Both the position numbers and the translations under genes were made by a program. 64,000 nucleotides of DNA from the NCBI RefSeq assembly GCF_000219625.1, contig NC_018218.1, positions 682,001 to 746,000 of the forward strand, read 5' to 3'. The notes under the pieces were generated by a model. The model searched no databases, was not told where the DNA came from, and saw only the letters and a program-made list of their open reading frames with translations. Positions 9,680-19,591 of this stretch are shown piece by piece (positions within the stretch are counted from its first letter, which is position 1; every line of letters starts with the position of its first letter). Origin of the DNA: Zymoseptoria tritici IPO323 (Eukaryota; Ascomycota; Dothideomycetes; Mycosphaerellales; Mycosphaerellaceae).

Positions 9680-11593
9680 ATGCTTTCTCGAGTGGCTCTG
9701 CGAGCTACGGTCCTCCGACATGGCCCCTCATTCACACCAGTTTCATCACTACAGCTAAGAACATACGCCGCTGCCGGAGGAAAGAAGCCGCCAAAAGCTG
9801 CTGTATCACCCGTCAAAGCAGCCCGACCAAAAGCTTCGCCTCCTCCGCCGAAACCATACACTGGACCCAAACGACAGACATCACCAGGGACAGCTCTGCC
9901 CAAGGATCAGACATGGAAGCCGGAGGATGGCATCAAGCTGAGTGGTGCCCCTGCGGCTGCGGCAGCGACGGCGACGAGCAAAGTGAAGGGTGCGGCGCAG
10001 GCAGCTACATCTCCAGTCGAGGGAGCGAGACCAGACGACAGAAAGACGAGACGCGATTCGCCCATACAGGACAACGCAGCAGCACCGCAGGAACCCATTG
10101 CACAAAAGTTGGACATGGATGAGCCGGTACCGGGATCGATAAGGCAAACTGCACAGGACAAGATTGCGGAATCAGAGAACACACCTCAGCAATCGGAGCA
10201 TGCGGCGCAGGACAAGATTTTGGAGACGGAGGGCACACCTGAGCAGCCAGCTCGACCTCTGCCAGATTTGCGTCAGGGCATCCCATCCACGTTCGATTTC
10301 GAGTTTGGCGGTGCCAAGCAGAGCGCGTCGCAAGGAAGCGCTGCAGAGGGTAAACTTTCCCAAGAGGACAAACTCGACCTCGCATCCGCGCCGGCGGAAG
10401 GAGGCCGTCGTGGAGGCCGCGAGGAGCGAGACTACGACCAGTCCGCATACGAGACATCCGTGGACAGACGTCGCCGGACGATGGCAAGATGGCTTTACGT
10501 AGCGGTCACACTCGGCGCGGTTGGCACTGGCGTATACTTCTCTCGACCCTTCGGCGATTTCGACGACATTCCCAAAGGTCTTGAAGCTCCAGACACCACG
10601 AGCTGGTCGCCAAACAGCATGTACCGCCGCGTTCGCGCTCGCATGGGTCATCAGATGGGCTACTACACAGAACCATCATTTCCCAAACTTCTCCCTGATG
10701 TGCCCGAGTCTCAGCGCCCGCCAATGACTCTAGTCCTTAGTCTTGAGGACCTCATGATCCACACCACCTGGGACACCAAGAACGGCTACCGCACAGCCAA
10801 GCGTCCGGGTATCGACTACTTCATCCGCTACCTCTCGCAATACTACGAACTCGTCCTCTTCACCTCAGCACCACGCGCCATGGCCGACCCAATCGTAGCG
10901 AAACTCGACCCCTTCCACTTCATCATGTGGCCTCTCGGCCGCGAAGCGACCAAATACGAAAACGGAGAATATGTCAAAGACCTGTCCTACCTCAACCGAC
11001 CCCTAAACAAAACCCTCATCATCGACACTCACGCCCCGCACGTCAAGAACCAACCCGAAAACGCCATCATCATCCCCAAATGGAGCGGTGACCCTAAAGA
11101 CCCGCACGTCAAAGACCTTGTGGCTCTCATCCCATTCCTGGAATACGTTGCCACGGTCGGCGTGGACGATGTCCGTCCCGTGCTGGAATCCTTCTCGGGT
11201 ACCTCCATCCCCGAAGAATTCGCCCGCCGCGAATCCGAAGCGCGAGCGAAATTTCAAGCGCAGCTTGCGCAGGAACGTGGACGGAGAGGAAAGTTCTCAC
11301 TTGGCAGTATCGCGGGTAGCTTGGGCGTCAAGGGCGGCGCGATGGGTGGTGGAGGCATGGTGTTGGGAGATGGACAGAGTGTGGCGGAGGGACTGGCGCA
11401 GGGGAAGATGCTGAGTGATCAGATTCGTGAACAAGGGCAGAAGCAGTATGAGCATTTGGAGAAGCAGATTCGGGAGCATGGGGAGCAGTGGCTGAAGGAG
11501 GAGCAGGAGGAGATGAAGAAGTTGCAGGAGGCGCAGATGAAGGATATGAAGAAGGGGGCATTGAGTTGGTTTGGTGGTGGAGGGGAGAAGTAG
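9680..11593 (+). CDS. TIM50: Mitochondrial inner-membrane translocase subunit Tim50
   Basis: A single exon of 637 residues. Tim50 is the presequence receptor of the TIM23 complex and hands preproteins from the TOM complex to the channel. The N-terminus (MLSRVALRATVLRHG) is a basic amphipathic matrix-targeting sequence. Residues about 20-260 are a low-complexity Ala/Pro/Glu-rich region, longer than in yeast. One membrane helix (WLYVAVTLGAVGTGVYF) lies near 271-288. The FCP1/NIF phosphatase-like domain starts near 348, where the DxDxT motif reads SLEDLMIHT, so phosphatase activity is lost, as is normal for Tim50. The C-terminus is a charged, probably coiled-coil Glu/Lys/Gln segment rich in methionine. 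Confidence 0.93.
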   Translation: MLSRVALRATVLRHGPSFTPVSSLQLRTYAAAGGKKPPKAAVSPVKAARPKASPPPPKPYTGPKRQTSPGTALPKDQTWKPEDGIKLSGAPAAAAATATSKVKGAAQAATSPVEGARPDDRKTRRDSPIQDNAAAPQEPIAQKLDMDEPVPGSIRQTAQDKIAESENTPQQSEHAAQDKILETEGTPEQPARPLPDLRQGIPSTFDFEFGGAKQSASQGSAAEGKLSQEDKLDLASAPAEGGRRGGREERDYDQSAYETSVDRRRRTMARWLYVAVTLGAVGTGVYFSRPFGDFDDIPKGLEAPDTTSWSPNSMYRRVRARMGHQMGYYTEPSFPKLLPDVPESQRPPMTLVLSLEDLMIHTTWDTKNGYRTAKRPGIDYFIRYLSQYYELVLFTSAPRAMADPIVAKLDPFHFIMWPLGREATKYENGEYVKDLSYLNRPLNKTLIIDTHAPHVKNQPENAIIIPKWSGDPKDPHVKDLVALIPFLEYVATVGVDDVRPVLESFSGTSIPEEFARRESEARAKFQAQLAQERGRRGKFSLGSIAGSLGVKGGAMGGGGMVLGDGQSVAEGLAQGKMLSDQIREQGQKQYEHLEKQIREHGEQWLKEEQEEMKKLQEAQMKDMKKGALSWFGGGGEK

Positions 11594-12027
11594 ACGCGCT
11601 GAGAGAGGTGGTTTGGTGGGATGAACTTCTTCGCTCTGTTGTGTGTAAGGTATGCGGCTTTCCCGAGAATCAGAGTCGGGGTCTACGAGCTGATGGGCAT
11701 GTGTAAATAAAGGAGGTGGGCATTGGGCTTGTGCATTAGCGTTTAGAGACGAGATATGCACATGTAAAGAGACCAGAGTACCGTATTTATGGCATACTGA
11801 TCTTACATTGGGTCTGTGCCTACACCTTCTTCGTTCATAGGTTGCTCTCGTCCTCATGAGACGACGATTCCCCATCAATTCGGGTCATCAAATTGTGAAG
11901 CCCACCGGAGCCCTCTCCGCTCGGAGACCCTTGCCGAACCACACCTTCCATTGTCACAACTTCGACTGACGACATCAATCACAACAACATCGTCCTGGTC
12001 GTGATATCGGAGACGATTTCGGCCATC
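11594..12027. other. Intergenic region between TIM50 and the SRAP gene
   Basis: This holds the 3' region of TIM50 and the promoter of the downstream gene. An AT-rich segment with AATAAAGGAGG near 11,706 could serve as a polyadenylation signal. No gene is seen. Confidence 0.45.
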
Positions 12028-13383
12028 ATGTGTGGAAGATATGTTCTCAGCATGAGGCCCGGCCAATATCGACAAAGATTGGTAGAGCAAGACATGCCCG
12101 TAGAAGAAGCTCCCGCCGACGACGAAATCCGGTCAACCTACAACTTCGCCCCAAGCTACCACGGCCTGATCTACCGCGCCAACACATCCGACCGCGGCGG
12201 CGGCGATGAACAAAGTGAACCCCGCGACGGCGAATCATCACCCAAAAAGGTCAAACTCTCCCACTCCTCATCAACTCAACCCCAAGTCGACGGCCTCGCC
12301 ACCAAACAAACAAAATACAAACTCCAAGCCGCAAAATGGGGCCTCATTCCCTTCTGGACCAAACGCCCTCCGGACTACGCCAGCCAAATGCGCACCATCA
12401 ACTGCCGAGACGACAGCCTGATTGAAAACCGTGGCCTGTGGAACACGATGAAGCAGCGCAAACGGTGCATCGTCATCGCCGAAGGCTTCTACGAATGGCT
12501 GAAGAAGAACGGCGGCAAAGTCCCGCACTACACGAAACGCAAAGACGGCCAACTAATGTGTTTCGCGGGCCTATGGGACATGGTGCAGTACGAAGACAGC
12601 GAGGAGAAGCTGTACACCTACACCGTCATCACGACGGACTCGAACGCGCAGCTGAAATTCCTGCATGATCGCATGCCGGTGATATTGGAGCCGGGGAGTG
12701 AGGAGATGAGGAAGTGGTTGGATCCGAGCCGGGTGGGTTGGGATAAGGAGTTGCAGGGCATGTTGAAGCCTTTTGAGGGGGAGTTGGAGTGTTATCCTGT
12801 CGATCAGGCGGTAGGGAAAGTCGGGAATAATTCTCCAAGTTTTTTGATCCCGATTGATAGTAAGGAGAATAAGAAGAATATTGCGAATTTCTTCGGGACG
12901 CAGAGGGCGACTGCTAAGGAGGTGGCGGCGAAGAATGAGATTAAGAGGAGGAATGATGAGGAGGCGGAGGGCAAGCAGGATCCGGACGAGGACCGTGAGA
13001 CGATGATGAAGGTTGAGTCGACGGAGGATAATGCTCCGTTGCCGAAGCCGAAGGACGAGTCGGAGCAGGACTTGTCTCAGCGTATTGAGGACGATAATGC
13101 GAAAGTGAAGGATGGAGATATTGTTGAAGCGATGGAAAAGCATACCGAGCAATCGATCAAGCGTGAGCTGTCCGACTTGGATGATGCCTCACTCGCCGAA
13201 GCAGCGGAGGGACCGCCCAAGAAAGCCATCAAGACAGAAGAGTCGAATGCTTCGCCGTCGAAGAGCTCTCAGGTGAAGAAGCCGGCGGGCAAGAAAACCA
13301 GAAGTGCAGTGTCGAATGAGAAGGTTGCGAAGACGCCGACGAAAGGAGGAAATGCCAAGATTACCAGTTTCTTTGGGAAGTGA
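12028..13383 (+). CDS. SRAP-domain abasic-site cross-linking protein (HMCES/YedK family)
   Basis: A single exon of 451 residues starting at the ATG at 12028. An ATG at 12001 is in frame, but the family needs the sequence MCGRY so that Cys2 becomes N-terminal after Met removal. Cys2 forms a thiazolidine cross-link with abasic sites in single-stranded DNA and protects them at replication forks. Other expected active-site residues are visible: the Glu in EGFYEW (about E152) and the His in HDRMPV (about H213). The fungal insert at about 60-95 is acidic and Ser-rich. The C-terminal tail of about 170 residues is charged, contains psi-K-x-E sites resembling SUMO acceptors (MKVES, IKTEE), and ends KITSFFGK, similar to a PCNA-interacting box. 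A second FF motif (NIANFFG) follows the SRAP domain. Nuclear action is inferred. Confidence 0.92.
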   Translation: MCGRYVLSMRPGQYRQRLVEQDMPVEEAPADDEIRSTYNFAPSYHGLIYRANTSDRGGGDEQSEPRDGESSPKKVKLSHSSSTQPQVDGLATKQTKYKLQAAKWGLIPFWTKRPPDYASQMRTINCRDDSLIENRGLWNTMKQRKRCIVIAEGFYEWLKKNGGKVPHYTKRKDGQLMCFAGLWDMVQYEDSEEKLYTYTVITTDSNAQLKFLHDRMPVILEPGSEEMRKWLDPSRVGWDKELQGMLKPFEGELECYPVDQAVGKVGNNSPSFLIPIDSKENKKNIANFFGTQRATAKEVAAKNEIKRRNDEEAEGKQDPDEDRETMMKVESTEDNAPLPKPKDESEQDLSQRIEDDNAKVKDGDIVEAMEKHTEQSIKRELSDLDDASLAEAAEGPPKKAIKTEESNASPSKSSQVKKPAGKKTRSAVSNEKVAKTPTKGGNAKITSFFGK

Positions 13384-14955
13384 GAGACGACCCGAAGAGC
13401 CAGCTAGCGCGGAGGAGGAGGTCCGCGCGAAAAGAACCCTTCGTGCCTATGAGCGGTGCTTCAAATCCAAAGAACATGGAAGTTGAACACATCCTGCCGG
13501 CCCAAGCGCTCCAAAATTCCATGCTCGTTCGCTCACGCCAACTTCCGAAACCAGAACGATATATCCGACATCTCGACCGACTTCCATGCCGACCGCCTGA
13601 CCGATCATCCCCACCGTCATCTTCATCCGAGAACCTATCTTTCACCAAAGAACTGTGCACTGATCAGCATCAGAAGTCTCGGCACAAGATGAAGAACGCA
13701 GGGAATCGACGTACTCCACTGGCGGCGCGCACGCCAAAAGAGCTATGGAGGGGCAGGGCAGTCGAAGTCCTTGGGGCAACACGCCTGCAACGAACGCGGA
13801 GCACTCACTTTTCCCGTCTGCACCCAGGCAGACGCAATTGGAGCCGCAGCCTAAGGAGGATGGAAGGAGGAGGGAGAAGATGTTGAGAAAGTGGAGGTGC
13901 ACGATTGGAATCTGTCGAGTGGCGTGGCCTGAGCTTGAGAAGAGGCTGTTGAGGCTTCTGTCGATTCGTGGAACCGGAGCAGGTTTGTGGTTCTCTTCTA
14001 CGGGAGGAGTGTCCCCTTTAAGGTCGCGAGCAGCAGCAGATCGGCCATAGGGTGAAGATGAAGCCTGGCAACGAGCGTGTATGACCGGCATGCCCCCTGG
14101 CATGGCGATAGATAGTGAGCCGTGCCTCGCTGCATGTCTACTGTTACAGCAGCGATATTCGAGCTTCATCTGGCATAGTTATCTCTGGATTGAACGGGCT
14201 GAGAGTCACAGAATACCGCACAGAGGCCGATTTGAAGTCTTTTAGGTTGAAGCTTGGAGGCGAGGCCTGTATAGATCTTCCCAGCGTACACGAAGCATGG
14301 TGACAGACCGTGGGGCACGCCTCGCCTGTCCGCTTTCTCAGCTATCAGTGTCTCGCACACGAAAAGTGCACGCATCGAACCGGCCACATCTGAGACTGGC
14401 ACTCGATGTTGACGACGAATCAGCTTCGAAGCGGTCAAAGATCCTGGAGCCTGCAAAGACGGTGGCGATCTTCATGTTGACCTTCTGCATGCCAATCTGC
14501 CTTCCTGGGCCTGTCGATTGGGACAGTACTTAGCCAGGTACTGATGGAGCGCTCGTATTCTGTCCTGAAGTACCGGATATACTAAACTTCCGCTATGGAC
14601 GCCCTGCCCTAGTCTTGCCTACCGACCGTGCGCAGGTTTTTGTCGCGGAAACGCACGGTTCGTACAGTGTGTCAGGGGCATGTTCAGGGCCACGATTGAC
14701 TTTAGGCCGCTGGGGCCAGCACTGAAACGGACGGCACTCCGATCAAATCCTGTGCAGTACGAGCTGACGGCTGCAAATAGAAGTGGCGTCAAGAGCCTAG
14801 AACAGTACCGACCGATTCTCCCTTCAAGGAACGGATTTTGAGTTTCGAATACGAATGTTTGTTCGTTTTTGCAAGTGATGAGACCTCCCCATCTCAGGCT
14901 ATCGGCATGTCGCCGGCTAGCCAAAGGGTGCACGGAGAAACCATGCGTGCACGCA
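13384..14955. other. Long intergenic region without a supportable gene
   Basis: Several open frames (for example 13,380-13,886 plus and 13,642-14,169 minus) overlap each other in opposite directions and have no recognisable motif. Composition is normal for unique DNA and not RIP-like. Nothing structured was seen. Confidence 0.45.
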
Positions 14956-14962
14956 ATATAAA
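14956..14962 (+). promoter_or_regulatory. TATA-box-like element of the pepsin-like gene
   Basis: TATAAAG lies about 90 bp upstream of the ATG at 15049, a plausible distance for a fungal core promoter with a short leader. It is an otherwise isolated AT patch. Confidence 0.45.
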
Positions 14963-15048
14963 GCAGCCATTCCCGTGATGAAGACTCCACAAGGCACCTC
15001 CACAACTTACTTCATATCTACCTTCCACCTGCGACTCTTTTACCGAGA

Positions 15049-16372
15049 ATGCGAGACCTTATCTCAATCGCGGCCATCGTGGCCTCCGCTGCGGCAGTAC
15101 CAGCTGTGCCCGCCGGCAAGGGAACCTTCTCCATCCCTCAGGTCCTCGCCGGTCATGTCATCAGGAGTCCTCCCATCGAGATGCTGGAGACGTACCACAA
15201 GTATTCAAAAGCCGGGATCCGATCCATTGAGATACCAGCAGACGTTTCTCGCGCCGCCGAAGCCGCTCGGTTGGTCAAGAGAGGAAGTGTCCAGGCCAAC
15301 CCCAACCATTACGACTCTTACTACCTGTCGCCGGTCAATGTTGGTGGTACCGTCCTCAACATGCTCATAGGCACTGCAAGTGCTGAGTTTTGGGCGTACT
15401 CCAAAGATCTACCCACGAGTACACGAGGTGAACACCATGTGTACACGCCCAGCTCAAGTGCCAAGCGACTGGAGGGTTATACATGGGGCGTCACGTACGG
15501 CGAGGGCTCCAGTGTTTCCGGAATCGTGTACTCCGACACAGTCGTAATTGGTGGGATCACGGCGCATAACCAGGCTGTCGAGGTCGCAACCAACGTCTCC
15601 GCCGGCTTCTCAAATCGGGCAGATGTAGACGGTGTTCTCGGCCTCGGCTTCAAAACCCTCAATTATGTCGAACCGACTCAGCAGAATACCATCTTTGACA
15701 CGATAAAGAGTCAGCTCGCCAAGCCGCTTTTCACCGTCGACTTGAAGGTCCGTCGACCTGGCAGCTATGACTTCGGTTACATCAATCCGAAGAAGCACAA
15801 GGGCATTGTCACTTACGTGCCGGTCGACACGGATCCGGGTTACTGGAAGTTCACCGCCGGCGCATACTCTGCAGGTAAGGGAAAGCCCGCTGGCAGTGTT
15901 GGCGTCGCCTTTCTCGACAGTGGCACCACGTTTCTTTGGCTTCCTGCGGAGGTGGTGACGGACTACTACTCCCATGTTCCAACTGCGACGTACGACACCA
16001 GCATCGGTACGTGTATAGATCGAGAGAATGGTTGCTCTTTCCCATCCAAAGCTAACCTTTGTGCTTACATTTCCAGCTGGATGGACATTTCCATGCAAAG
16101 GAACAGTCCTGCCAGATTTTCACGTGGTTGTCGGCAGCCAGACATTCACGGTGCCCGGAAAAATTCTCAACTACGGACCTGTCGACGAGGCAAACAGTCC
16201 TACGTGCTTTGGCCAGATCGTCGATAATAAGGGATTGGGAGGACAGACCATCTTTGGGATGGTCTGGTACAGGGCCATCTTTGTTGTGCACGATCTGAGT
16301 ACTGGGTCTGCACGCTTAGGATTCGCGCCGAAGTTTTTGAGGAGGGGCCGAGCGGTAGGGACGACGAGCTGA
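15049..16372 (+). CDS. Secreted pepsin-family (A1) protein lacking the first catalytic Asp
   Basis: Exons 15049-16006 and 16077-16372 are joined over a 70-bp intron (GTACGT..TTCCAG) to give about 417 residues. A signal peptide (MRDLISIAAIVASAAAVPAVP) and a propeptide ending near LVKRGS precede the A1 fold. The flap tyrosine is present (WGVTYGEGSSVSG), as is the second catalytic motif (VAFLDSGTTFLWLP) and the C-terminal CFGQIVDN..GLGGQTIFG..LGFAPK. The first catalytic motif, normally DFDTGSADLW, reads LIGTASAEFW, so the Asp is Gly and the following Gly is Ala. The reading frame around it is undisturbed. By family knowledge such a protein should not be an active aspartic protease. A decoy, inhibitor-binding or purely structural role is possible but unproven. 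Confidence 0.88.
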
Positions 16373-16748
16373 AAGGGAATGAGTACTGGACCAGCATGTC
16401 AGCATGATATACACAAGTTTGTGACCTCAACAGCCCTTCACTCGTCTTCGTGTCAGGTCGCCATGTCACCAGTCTCCTCGAAGTGTATATCGCGAGGGCT
16501 AGGCCTCCAGTCAAGCACCTTGGACACTCCGTGAAACATTCGTCCAGAGCGCTCGCCCATCTCCAAGCATTTATTTTGACAAGGTCTCGTTGCTGGGATC
16601 AGGGGGAGGTGAGGTCGGCAAGGGCTTTCCCGCGCGCGGAGCGGGCGCCGAACAGCTCGCCGACGAACGGTCAAAAGTTGATGGAGCATCATCAATGTTT
16701 CGAGGTGATCTTCGACTTCGACAACATCTTCGACGATTGCAATACTCC

Positions 16749-18026
16749 ATGGCGCGGCCTTTCGCATCACAGCCTCTCCGGCAGGCCCTTCGCCAGACCT
16801 TTGGAGCTACCAGACAAATATACGGCGCACCGAGACGACCAGTACGGCTCACAACATGTCGCAACACCTTCCAGCAACAACGCAACGCCAGCTCATTCTC
16901 GCAGAATGCTCGCAATCTCTATTCCAAGCACCCGATCTCCGTCTCAGTGGCAGTATTAGCAATGGCCTGCGGCGTAGGCGGCATCGTGTACGCAAACTAC
17001 CTCTACCAGACCTATATCCTCGAATCATTCCACAAGTACCCAGAGCCCGTGGCCCAAAAGCTCCGGAGAGCACTGTACTTCACCAACATCGATCTGCAGC
17101 CCAAGGAAGCAATCAAGTACTACCGACAAGCCTTGGAGGTCGCGAATGAGCTTGAGATGGATCCTTTCAGCGATGAGATTATTGGCGTGAAGATTCAGGT
17201 CGCAGCATTGATGGAGAGCATTCAGCAATGGCGGAGGGCGATCGAGGTGCTGGAGAGAGTGCGTAGTGACAACTTGGCTTGGATAGAACAATTCGGTGTT
17301 CTGGAACGGAACAAGAAGAGGCGTACAAACGTGTTGGCCAAGACGGTGGGCATTTCGGTCAAGCTGGGAGAGCTTTACGGACAACCCGCAATCTGGGATC
17401 GTGACATGGCGCAGGAGAGGCTTGTGTGGGCAGTGGAGACAGTGCTTAAAGAGCAGACACGACGGCAGAACGGCAATGTCAAGGACCAGGACGAGGGAAC
17501 TTGGATGAGTGGGCAAGAGATCGGTGCAGCTCTGGAAGCGCTGGCGCACAGCTACGAGGAGAAGGAGCAGCACTATCTCGCTGCGCCTCTATTCCTACAA
17601 GCCCTCAACTTGTATCCCACAAAAGACTGCCACTCGGTCGTACTCATGAACAATCTAGCCTCGAGTCTCGCCCAACAATCTCCACGACTAGCCCGCGAGG
17701 CAGAAGCGTACGCAGCGTCTCGGAATATCAACGCTAAGCCCACGGGTCCGGCGGCATCGAGGGAGAGCATGGCCGAGAACGCGAAGATGTGGGCACAGAA
17801 GGCTCTCGACATCGCGGCGAGCATCACGCCACCGGTCAGGAACGAAGAGTGCGATATGGGATGTGCAGTGGCTACGCATAATTTGGGAGAGTTTGCTGAG
17901 ATGAGCCAGAACTATGAGGAGGCGAAGAAGCGGTACGAAGAGGCTATCGCGCTTTCGAGGGCGATTGGGTTCGAGGAGGGCGTCGAGCAGAGCTCTGCCA
18001 GACTGAGGGATTTGAAGAAGGTGTGA
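16749..18026 (+). CDS. Mitochondrial TPR protein, Mgr3-like
   Basis: A single exon of 425 residues from the ATG at 16749 (MARPFASQPLRQALRQ); an in-frame ATG at 16695 would add 18 basic residues and cannot be excluded. The N-terminus is rich in Arg, Ser and Gln without acidic residues, a typical mitochondrial presequence. One membrane helix (SVSVAVLAMACGVGGIVYANYLY) follows at about 65-88. The rest is helical with TPR-like units (PKEAIKYYRQALEVA, AALEALAHSYEEKEQHYLAAPLFLQALNLYP, NYEEAKKRYEEAIALSRAIG). This architecture fits yeast Mgr3, an adaptor of the i-AAA protease Yme1 at the inner membrane. The call rests on architecture and fungal family memory, not on catalytic motifs. Confidence 0.75.
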   Translation: MARPFASQPLRQALRQTFGATRQIYGAPRRPVRLTTCRNTFQQQRNASSFSQNARNLYSKHPISVSVAVLAMACGVGGIVYANYLYQTYILESFHKYPEPVAQKLRRALYFTNIDLQPKEAIKYYRQALEVANELEMDPFSDEIIGVKIQVAALMESIQQWRRAIEVLERVRSDNLAWIEQFGVLERNKKRRTNVLAKTVGISVKLGELYGQPAIWDRDMAQERLVWAVETVLKEQTRRQNGNVKDQDEGTWMSGQEIGAALEALAHSYEEKEQHYLAAPLFLQALNLYPTKDCHSVVLMNNLASSLAQQSPRLAREAEAYAASRNINAKPTGPAASRESMAENAKMWAQKALDIAASITPPVRNEECDMGCAVATHNLGEFAEMSQNYEEAKKRYEEAIALSRAIGFEEGVEQSSARLRDLKKV

Positions 18027-19030
18027 AGGACCACCGGCCACGAAACCTGTCCGAATGATGACACGCCTGGACGGATGCCGGACACATCCACCTCGGAGCA
18101 TGCACGACGATGGCAGGATCTGCAATCCACTCTCATACAGGCTCAGGGGGCCGACGAGCTGCCGTGCTGAGCAACCGCTTCGTGATATGCAGCACGGTAG
18201 GCACATCGACCTCAAAACGCCACCGGACCTTCTGGTCTCGCATGGATGAACTTTTCAGCTATGGCTGTCTCCAGAATTTCATACCTTGAAGCAAGTTGTG
18301 AACCGATGAGGATGCCCGGCGACATGCTCCGGAAGATGGACGAATGCCTGCTGTTATGATCACAGCGAGATATCCGACGAACACCTCCAGCACCGGGCAG
18401 CCTGCAAGAAGACCGAATTTTGCGGCTCGGAGCCATGTAAAGTATCGACAGTCACACCATAGTGGAGAAAACTATTCATGTACAGCTCAATGGTGCTGAT
18501 TGCGAGGCGGCGTATAGCTGCGCCTTGCAAGGCAGCGCTCTGCACGACCAACAACGATCTGAACACACGACTCTTTGGCACGTACAACACGATGCACAAC
18601 TCTTATTCGCTTTCATCTCACGGCACTGTGACGAGTTAATTCTCCGTCGTGGCTTGGTAGCGCTCGAAGGATTCAAAGCTCGGCGGTCAAAGCCACGTAG
18701 GATTTCAGCCTTCACAGACGTGGAGATCGAGACGCCGATCGTGAAGTCATCGCATCTGGGGAAGTGTTGATGAACAGGTGTTTGCGATTGAACTGATGCG
18801 TTCTGTCGCTTTAGAGGATTCATTCGTCAACGAAAAAGCCTCTACGAGGATATTGACTAGATCGTAAGAAGAAGCTGGATAGAGCTTCACATCGAAGCCG
18901 AAGAAAAATTGATGCGATACAATTTGCCCTTGGTCGATCTTGACGCTCACACGACTCCCACGAAAGCAGGGCCCACGCGCAGCCTCACTCGTCAGTTCAC
19001 AGAAGGAATGAGGATTCCAACAGGTACGGG
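18027..19030. other. Intergenic region, no gene seen
   Basis: Open frames at 18,462-18,823 occur on both strands and mirror one another. None has a recognisable domain. No RIP signature or repeat was found. Confidence 0.45.
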
Positions 19031-19036
19031 CCGTGT

Positions 19037-19045
19037 ATCTATATA
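19037..19045 (+). promoter_or_regulatory. TATA-like element of the Kre9/Knh1-like gene
   Basis: TATCTATATAG lies about 60 bp upstream of the ATG at 19100, inside an otherwise GC-balanced promoter, and is followed by the CAAAACCAAA context just before the start codon. Confidence 0.45.
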
Positions 19046-19099
19046 GCAGGGCAAGTTCCCAGCTGTAGCATACTTACACACAACTCGAACAAAACCAAA

Positions 19100-19591
19100 A
19101 TGCTCGCCTCAACCATTTTCACCGCCTGGCTCCTCGCTGCACCAATTGTCAGCGGCTTCACCTTCACAGCACCACCCAAAGGCACCAAGCTGGACCTCTC
19201 CCAAAACATCACAATTTCCTGGACCGGCGAAAACGAACAATTCGAAGAACTCGATCTCACGTTCAATGCAGTCGGGTCGAGCAGATTCGGGTATGGCATA
19301 GCCTATAACCTCTCTTCCTCCACCGGCTCTTTGATCTGGGATCCAAGGAATGTGACAGAGGCACTGCAGAGCACCAACATATCATTGAGCAAGGGCGAGG
19401 ATCACTACTTCGAGGCGAAGCTTCACCCGAACGGTACAGATGGGACGCGGAGTGCTGGCGCGGGACTGGAGAGCGAGAAGTACAAGATTACGGGATATCC
19501 TTTGATCGGTGCGGCGGCGGCGCTGCAGCCTCAGGTTGGAGCAGCGGTTTTGACGGTGGTGTTCATCTCGATCGCATTTGGTGTGCTATGA
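19100..19591 (+). CDS. Kre9/Knh1-like GPI-anchored cell-wall protein
   Basis: A single exon of 163 residues. A signal peptide (MLASTIFTAWLLAAPIVSG) precedes an N-terminal Kre9/Knh1-type domain (FTFTAPPKGTKLDLSQNITI and SWTGENEQFEELDLTF), a beta-sandwich found in many fungal Ser/Thr-rich GPI proteins. Several N-glycosylation sequons are visible (NIT, NLS, NVT, NIS, NGT). The C-terminus ends in a hydrophobic tail (GAAVLTVVFISIAFGVL) preceded by small residues, fitting a GPI attachment signal. The usual Ser/Thr-rich stalk is very short here. A role in beta-1,6-glucan or wall assembly is inferred from the family only. Confidence 0.85.
   Translation: MLASTIFTAWLLAAPIVSGFTFTAPPKGTKLDLSQNITISWTGENEQFEELDLTFNAVGSSRFGYGIAYNLSSSTGSLIWDPRNVTEALQSTNISLSKGEDHYFEAKLHPNGTDGTRSAGAGLESEKYKITGYPLIGAAAALQPQVGAAVLTVVFISIAFGVL

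Noticed and set aside
9680..11593. Phosphatase activity for the FCP1-like domain
   Set aside because: The DxDxT motif reads SLEDLMIHT, consistent with Tim50 and not with an active phosphatase.
13380..14170. Antiparallel frames of 168 and 175 codons
   Set aside because: They overlap each other, have no recognisable motif and no conserved-looking composition.
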